Shown: piece after piece, positions 58,401-64,000 of the stretch
How the letters are laid out: each line of letters begins with the position of its first letter
Position numbering within the stretch: the first letter of the stretch is position 1
Assembly: GCA_038496445.1 (NCBI GenBank)
Contig: JALMLS010000183.1
Location: 62,001 to 126,000, forward strand
DNA: 64,000 bases
Source of the DNA: Trichosphaerium sp. ATCC 40318
Lineage: Eukaryota > Discosea > Flabellinia > Trichosidae
Reading direction: 5' to 3'
Notes under the pieces: generated by a model
Told to the model about the DNA's origin: nothing
Seen by the model: the letters and a program-made list of their open reading frames with translations, nothing else
The model's database searches: none
Made by a program: the position numbers and the translations under genes

Positions 58401-58703
58401 ACTGACGGACTGCACGCCATTGACAACATTCGTTACTGCACTGGCGTTCCGAACATAATACCTAACCCACCTAGTCCTGGTGGCGGTATCCCACCAGCTG
58501 TTTTCATTGGAGCTGGTATTGCTGCAGCAGTCCTAGTTGTATTGACAGTTGTTGCTGTCTTCTTCCTTGTCCCTGCGTCACCAGCGCCAATTGCTGGATT
58601 TAGTAATCCTGCTGGTGTACTAGCCGGTGCCAACACAAATGCAGTCTACGCCCCAGCAGGTAATTCCGGAAATCCTGCAACATATGTTCCTCCTGGAGTA
58701 TAA
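55497..58703 (+). CDS. single-pass surface protein with duplicated ectodomain modules and PPTT mucin stalk
   Basis: The start at 55497 gives a signal peptide (AMAYSCAVILFITVFATVAN). Module 1 begins SCPDHHTLTTVTWDENNF, GLIISDQY and MLFDSENPTGGDWDLGTPN, with HFNLYFDKTVKILTMVVVDA later. A Cys-rich choice-of-anchor-like segment follows (CQLRTQTQGGWGNTCNGNNP, SASTIKGCADLINNNYVDG). Then come about 44 PPTT[A/L/M] pentapeptides. Module 2 after the stalk repeats the first pattern (STCPNGSIAVMITFDDLN, GDIVTDQY, FRFSEPVLF-like strands, IDIDLEQTWTISFFDSDD). A membrane helix (AAAVLVVLTVVAVFFLV) and a short cytosolic tail end the protein. The DSENPTGGDWDLGTP and GGWGN-x-C-x-G-x-N-P-G motifs are known mainly from bacterial exported proteins. 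An adhesive or cell-coat role is inferred. Confidence 0.82.
57175..57834 (+). repeat. 15-bp tandem array (~44 units) encoding PPTT[A/L/M], with 240-bp higher-order repeat
   Basis: About 44 units of 15 bp encode PPTTA, PPTTL or PPTTM (single I and T variants). The last residues follow the same order over 11 units starting at unit 1 and again at unit 17, with nearly identical codons. A block of 16 units (240 bp) was therefore duplicated within the array. The minus strand is open throughout (Gly/Val-rich), which is a composition artefact. Confidence 0.88.
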
Positions 58704-59446
58704 ATAACATGCTGCCCTTTCGAAAAAAAAAGAATGTACTATAAAGAATGTGACATGCTAATAAATAAACACAGTTTCTTTTGGTCATGTGCTACTTTAG
58801 ATGTTAGATAACTTACCATTGAGCAGTATTTAATTGTCCGCAAACATCACAAGCTTGCGAAAGAAAATAGGACAAAGGAGTTTGTTCGTTGTTCACTCTG
58901 AGTATTATGTAATAACTGAATACCACAAAACCACTTGGTTTCAATTCTCGCAAACCTTGAGTAAGCTATGATTTGTGCAATACAAACAAACTGTAGCTCC
59001 AGAAAATAACTACCACGGACCTTTTTACAATGGAAAACTCCTGTACAATAATTGTACTCGAACCGGCTTTAGTTGAACTCCTTAAAATGTTGCATACTAA
59101 CCGCCATCAATACAACTAATAAAATTTCAGTTGTGCACCTCTACAACACCACAAAAATATACAGAACTTCCATAGTGCGCGCTAACCTATATTGTACCCT
59201 TGGACGATGCTGAGTGAGGCTACAAAGCTATAATTTACTGAGTTCTCTCTTTGTTTACTTAAAAAACAAGGCTTTTGCCTCCGTTCGTATTAGCACTACA
59301 CCGGCTGACATGCGATATGTAGTGTGGGTGCTCTTAATGTGGAAAATTAAGTTACTGTTTCGATAGCGCGACATACACAAAAGATCATTAAGCGACAGAC
59401 AAACAGGCACTACAACAATCACGTGACGGCGCTGTAAAAGTTTGGT
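58704..59446. other. intergenic, no supported gene
   Basis: An AATAAATAAA poly(A)-type signal lies near 58763. TCACGTGA (59419-59426) sits about 20 bp before the next ATG. Nothing else recognised. Confidence 0.4.
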
Positions 59447-60412
59447 ATGTTTAAAAACGATATCTATCGCGAATTGGCATCGACAGGAACCAAAAAGCCG
59501 AAACGACAACTAGAAAACCCGTACGTAGGTCACCCTGCCATCGAAAAAAATTTTAATCAAAAACTGCGTTTTTAATTGAGCATAAACTGAAAAAAACAAT
59601 GGCTAGTAGTTTTCAGCTAACGATACGGATTCTGTGCGCTGAACGCAATAAATAGCAAATAATAAAGGGATTCGTATCTTTTTTTAAATTGTTTGTTTTT
59701 TCTTCACTTTGTTTTTTGGTCTTCTTTCTTTCTAATTTCGTTCTACAGACTCGTATGTCTCCCTGCGGATATCCAACTTGCGATCATACATACCGATTTT
59801 GAAATAAATAAAAAATGGGCTCTTCTTTGTTATGGCACAGCGACGAGCACAAGGTTTAACGCTAAATTGGATAAATATGGCACATGGGAGGCACGTGATA
59901 AACGTGGAAGACTAAGACGCCGTGTGCACTTTAATTCGGTTGGATTGAAAGAAGGAACATACAAAAGTTGGCACAGAAAGGGAACGCTTAAAGTGTGGGC
60001 TAGGTATCACCTAGGACAAAAACGGGGGAAATATGAAAGTTTTTACAGCAATACAAATCGAGAAATACTATCTCACTACAAGTACAACGTCAAACATGGT
60101 CCTTACAAGACATTCTTTCGGAATGGTGATCCCATGGTAGAGTGTAATTACTATAAGGGCAGGTTTCATGGCCAATATAGGCAATGGAATAAGGAAGGAC
60201 ACTTGATTGGCTATATTGAATTCAAAAGAGGTAAAAGACACGGTTTGTATAAAAGATGGGAAAATGGAATTTTAACAGCACATGCCTTATATGAACGTGG
60301 CGTCCTTGTTCGTGATAGAGCTATGAAGAAAAGTGCTGGTCAATCAATGGCTAATATTAGTCCGAGGGAATTTAGGAGGTATGGTTACAGGACATCACTA
60401 CGACACACGTAG
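59447..60412 (+). CDS. F-box-like protein with MORN-2 (YwqK-type) repeats
   Basis: Exon 1 (59447-59520, MFKNDIYRELASTGTKKPKR) splices over a 228-nt intron to exon 2 (59749-60412), phases agreeing. The join creates LVCLPADIQLAIIHTDFEIN, an F-box-like helix followed by KKWALLCYG. The remainder consists of about six repeats of the pattern G-x-Y-K-x-W-x-x-x-G-x-L-x-x-x-x-x-Y: LKEGTYKSWHRKGTLKVWAR, QKRGKYESFYSNTNREILSH, VKHGPYKTFFRNGDPMVE, RFHGQYRQWNKEGHLIGYIE and KRHGLYKRWENGILTAHALY. These match the MORN-2 family, common in bacteria and giant DNA viruses. A role as an SCF-type substrate adaptor is inferred. Confidence 0.78.
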
Positions 60413-60682
60413 TCATTAGGCGTTTTTTATGGCTGTACAAATGTAAATAAAAAAAGTGTGAATTTCGAGACTAGGAACTGGCACTCCGCTGAGCTACACC
60501 ATCAAATGCACAGATCGAAAGGCCCTTATAATTTGGTCATTCTGATTAATTACTGCCTAGTTAATGAAGTATTTGTGCACCGTTATGGCGCCCTATTTGC
60601 AGTCTGTGCTTAAACATTGTTGAACAGTGTGGACTCTAAAACATCTTCTCATTCATTTTATTGGAGGCAAGGAGTTTCAGTA
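60413..60682. other. spacer with an RNA polymerase III A-box-like motif on the minus strand
   Basis: On the minus strand, 60497-60487 reads TAGCTCAGCGG, a perfect tRNA-type A box. It is followed by a poor B-box-like TCTCGAAATTC and a T run near 60455-60449. The spacing is too short for a tRNA. Confidence 0.3.
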
Positions 60683-62625
60683 ATGGCGGCACTCAGTGAC
60701 CTCGAGCCAATGCGGATACGCGACCTTGTCGACTACATAACAAGCGTTGAAGCTACACGTACGTTTTGGTTTTTTCAGTTCAGGTTCTTTCATCGCATCC
60801 ACACCAAACGGTTTTATCAATCCCTGCGAGCTTTGGTTTTTAAACAAACTACATTTCTGCAAATGGTGTTTTTCTCCCTGACGTCCCCCTTTTCATTACC
60901 CAGCTATCCACCGTGTAACTCTCTATGCGTAGCCGAGTGTAGGCAAGCTGTTGTTCTAACTATGGATTATTACACAACCAAACATAGGCTCCTGTCCAAG
61001 GTGTTCGACGGGTATGCGCACGTGTTTATTTCATGGGCTTCCAAACTTATTTTTGTTTGCGAGACATTTTGTAATTGGTTAAATAGATTCCTTAATACCG
61101 GAGACGCAAAGAAACGTGATTTACTCCTAGAATTTTTATTCGCATGGTGGCATACACGCCGACGTGAACTTAAAAACGACACCAAATTTACAGACCGTAT
61201 TAAAGCTTTTGCAGCAGAACTGCTGGAACGTGAAGACGTGCAAGAATATGGCATGAGAGTAACCAGACAGGTACGATACACCCGCAGCATCGTATTCGTT
61301 TTGAGCGATTGTTCCATTTGTGTGGAAAATCAATAAAACATCACGTGATTTTCACGTGATCATAAAAAATAATCTAACATATTTTAGATGATCACTGCTC
61401 CTTTAAAAAGGTTTGGTAGTAAAAACACAAGGCTTCAGAGGCGAGTTGTCGCCGTCAAAGTGACCGATTCTTTGCGAAGTATTCAACAAAAAAAAATTGG
61501 TTTGGATTATTGAAGTTTACAAATATTTTAGTTTCACGCTTCACGTGGCGAAATTTGAACGCAGAAAGACTTGCAATGTACCTCACAATGGTTGATCAGG
61601 AACTCACAAATGATATAAGAAACGCAGACTTGCTACAAGGGTATAAAATTGTCTTACAATTGAATTGTACTTGCTTATAACCTGGTTAGACGCTGGAACC
61701 TAAAAAAAGGCCACAATGTAAAAGCATCGGCAGTGCGTGTTCACAGGCTAATAGACTGGTCCAACATGGTACAACGTGCAATATTCATTGATTAGCAGTA
61801 AATATTTATTGTGTTTTAGATAGGAGATTGGGTGGCTACAGTTATTTGTATGGCTCCAAAAACAAAACAAAGAGCTTTTGCAATCTCGTACTTTGTTCGG
61901 GTTTTAAAAGTACGTAGCATACGATATACAATATAAATAATCCCTTACGGTCGATTAGCACTTGCGACACTTCAATAGCTTTAATTGTTTGTTTGTGGTG
62001 TGGTCTGCATTATCTAGCTTAGCCGTACAATTCCTAAGAAGGTGTGTTCCTATTTTTCAATCGCTTTTACTGATATCTCTCAGAGAATGGAAAGAGCTCT
62101 CTTCAGAACTACGTGATGTCTGGGACGCCGTGAATGTGGTACTGAGCATGTCCGGTAACTTTCAAAACTACAGAGATACTATTGATGCAGCGCAACCTCC
62201 TGCCATACCATACCTAGGTACACATTCACTTGGCATAAATCCATCATTTCTAACAATTTACTTTAGGATTGCTACTACAAGATATCATACACGCGGAAAC
62301 CGATGAAACATTTGTAACGCAGCCATCAGAATGTAGGCGATCAAAGTACCGCAAACGTATTAATTTGAGCAAAATGAGCACTATTGCCACAACGTTGAGT
62401 ACAAGGGAAAAGAGTCTGGATGACTACCGATGGCTTACAGACCTATCACCAATTACTGGATCGTACTTTCTTCACTTGAACAATCACGAGGAGGTACTTG
62501 GTACTGAGGCTCTAAAACAAAGAGTAAAATCATTACCAAAGGAGTCAGTATCTAAAAGACAAGCACACAGAATAAGACGCACGTGGAGTTTATCACGTGT
62601 CAAAAAGCATAAAGTGTACACGTGA
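60683..62625 (+). CDS. Ras guanine-nucleotide exchange factor (RasGEF_N + CDC25 domain)
   Basis: The start is at 60683 (MAALSDLEPMRIRDLVDYIT). The RasGEF N-terminal module reads TMDYYTTKHRLLSKVFDG and RDLLLEFLFAWWHTRRREL. The catalytic CDC25 domain follows in consistent spliced frames: NAERLAMYLTMVDQELTNDI, VRVHRLIDWSNMIGDWVATV, KTKQRAFAISYFVRVLKHLR, FNSFNCLFVVWSALSSLAVQ, WKELSSELRDVWDAVNVVL, NFQNYRDTIDAAQPPAIPYL and LLQDIIHAETDE. The FNxxNxLxxVxSALxSxxVxxL and NYxxYRxxL..PxIPYLG signatures are those of active exchange factors. The tail is basic (RIRRTWSLSRVKKHKVYT). It would activate Ras-family GTPases. Whether the GTPase at 11144-11964 is a partner is unknown. About ten introns. Confidence 0.88.
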
Positions 62626-62686
62626 ATTCACCAATGTAATAAATTAATATGTAAAATAACAATACGAGCAACGAAGCAACTTGATT

Positions 62687-63151
62687 ATGAGAACATGCTC
62701 TATGAATCTGCAATTACGGTTTGGTAACCCACAACAATGTGTACACCAACAAGAAGGATGGAAAAGGATCGATACTGGTAATCTGTAAGTTATCGGGTTT
62801 TAGTGCTACTTTTTGCAAGATTTTTTATCTGTGGCGTTAATAACGTCGTAGAGGATGTCCACCAAAGCTATAATGAAGTTTTGCGTACAACCAAACCAAG
62901 AATTCTACACGAGTGCCGAAAATCTAAATTATGTCGCTATTCCATCTATTACGCCTCCCAGCACTCTAGATAATCTCTCGAGAGTTTCTCAGCGAATTTC
63001 AAGCCCAAGGAGTATAAACCGCGATATGGAGCCCAAAACTAAGTACCTCATTGTCGTGACGTATGGCAGTCTTTCTTTATATGTGTTGTCGTCACTTTCG
63101 GAATTATTTAAGCGCATGTATTCCCGTTTAGTTCGGTCTTTTCCTTTTTAA
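62687..63151 (+). CDS. small hypothetical protein
   Basis: Exon 1 (62687-62784, MRTCSMNLQLRFGNPQQCVH) joins over an intron ending GTAGAG to a second exon (MSTKAIMKFCVQPNQEFYTS, YVAIPSITPPSTLDNLSRVS, ISSPRSINRDMEPKTKYLIV) ending at 63151. Alternatively translation starts at ATG 62854-62856. The C-terminal half has a moderately hydrophobic stretch (VTYGSLSLYVLSSLSELF). No family is recognised. An AATAAA-type signal of the RasGEF gene lies just upstream. Confidence 0.45.
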
Positions 63152-63547
63152 CCGCCCCCGTTGCATCAAGCAGACAGCAAATATAAAAAAGAAACAAAGA
63201 ATTCGCGCGTTAGCTTATTGTATGACAACCGAATGATACCACTACATAAACTGCGTAAAGCTAAAACTGAATTCGATTTCGTTGCAGCCAAGTGTGTAAG
63301 CATGCGTTTTTAAAGAGTATTTTGCATTCTTCTCTCGTTTAATATACCCAATAAGTAACACAAATTAATTGAAAAATTTATAGGTGATTTGTTGCGCACG
63401 GATACCCCTTTCAGAGGTCAACTCTCACATTTGTAGCGCGTCGGTAATTATTTATTTTTATTTTTTGAAAAACAAACGCATTGGCTGCTCAAAAGCACAT
63501 CAACGCCTTTCAATTATTCGCCGTAACTCAGGTAGATTGCGCGCAAG
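63152..63547. other. intergenic, no supported gene
   Basis: Spacer between two plus-strand candidates. A short ATG frame near 63233 (MIPLHKLRKAKTEF) is the only coding-like piece. Confidence 0.35.
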
Positions 63548-64000
63548 ATGAAGAGAAGAGCCAGATCTGTTGGGAGCGCCTTCAACTTTACAGGCGTCGA
63601 TTTTAAGCACGCGACGGTAGTACACCGTCGTGTACGCTCAAAATCACTCAATGTAAAGGAGAATGATAAAAAGAAAGCTGTGAGAAGGACGCGAAGCTTT
63701 AATGAGTTGACACCTAAAGAACCTCAAAAACCAAGGAAACAGCGTAAAACAGGCATACGCTCGTGGAAGTTTGACAATAAACTTTACGTTTCTACGCCAC
63801 AAAAGAAGCGTAGTAAGAGTACGTTATTTTTTTCCATGACTTGGGCATTGCCAGTGTGAACGAGTCGCCGTCAATTTTTTGAAAACGAAAAAAATTAGCA
63901 TGTTTTTTTTTTTCTTCTTTTTCTTATTCTTGTCTCACAAACAATCGCGAGCCAATATAACTATAAAATTTAATATTTACACCATATCCACAATAGCTAT
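63548..64000 (+). CDS. basic protein with R-x-R-S motifs, N-terminal part (runs off the right edge)
   Basis: ATG 63548 opens MKRRARSVGSAFNFTGVDFK, followed by VVHRRVRSKSLNVKENDKKK and VRRTRSFNELTPKEPQ. R-x-R-S occurs three times (RRARS, RRVRS, RRTRS), a pattern phosphorylated by AGC kinases and bound by 14-3-3 proteins. A GTACG donor at 63820, inside a run of Lys/Arg codons, suggests exon 1 ends at 63819 and further exons lie downstream. The unspliced frame stops at 63859. No family recognised. Confidence 0.5.

Noticed and set aside
60487-60497. tRNA gene
   Set aside because: Only the A box is good. There is no room for anticodon and variable arms before the T run, and the B box is poor.

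Overview
The window is nuclear DNA of a gene-dense, AT-rich unicellular eukaryote. Most genes are cut by many short introns (about 38-70 nt) with GTACGT, GTATGT or GTAAGT donors and T-rich acceptors ending TAG or CAG. Spliced frames rebuild recognisable eukaryotic families: Ras-like GTPase, RasGEF, F-box proteins, SPRY, BTB with armadillo repeats, peptide:N-glycanase, NCS-like EF-hand protein, PB1. AATAAA-type poly(A) signals follow many stop codons. The mixture of many F-box proteins, a RasGEF and GPI-anchored Thr/Pro-rich surface proteins would fit an amoebozoan or another free-living protist. This is an inference from gene content, and I cannot name the species. Exon joins were deduced by eye from reading-frame phase and splice motifs.

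Layout. 0-7.5 kb: a PB1 gene running off the left edge (-), a GPI-anchored VWA protein with a PTTDA stalk (+), a small Cys-rich secreted protein (+), and an F-box protein fused to a PP1/PP2A-like domain lacking catalytic residues (+). 7.5-13 kb: a frameshifted coding relic, an F-box-like/SPRY gene, an atypical small GTPase and an F-box fragment, all (-), then one arm of a 0.4 kb inverted duplication. 13-20.8 kb: a large single-pass membrane protein (-), a secreted beta-trefoil protein (-), a decayed inverted copy of the pseudophosphatase gene and a MITE-like element. 20.8-25.3 kb: a secreted beta-helix protein and an F-box/NHL-propeller protein (+). 25.3-30.9 kb is gene-poor. 30.9-36.9 kb: a TauE/SafE transporter, a class-3 lipase-like protein, the second duplication arm and an F-box-like/LRR protein (+). 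37.4-40.5 kb: F-box/ankyrin-like (+) and F-box/LRR (-, apparent frameshift). 40.9-49.8 kb: ARM-BTB (-), EF-hand (+) and a peptide:N-glycanase with lectin and PUL domains (-). 50.5-58.7 kb: three consecutive membrane or surface proteins (+), the last with about 44 PPTT[A/L/M] pentapeptides. 59.4-64 kb: F-box/MORN-2-repeat protein, RasGEF, and two small unknown genes (+).

Themes. Substrate-recognition modules of ubiquitin ligases recur: seven or eight F-box or F-box-like genes, each with a different C-terminal domain (dead phosphatase, SPRY, NHL propeller, LRR, ankyrin-like, MORN-2), plus one BTB protein. The glycanase belongs to the same ubiquitin/ER-associated degradation area. Secreted or GPI-anchored mucin-like proteins form the second theme, and Ras signalling (GTPase plus RasGEF) the third. 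The palindrome CACGTG is strongly over-represented through the window.
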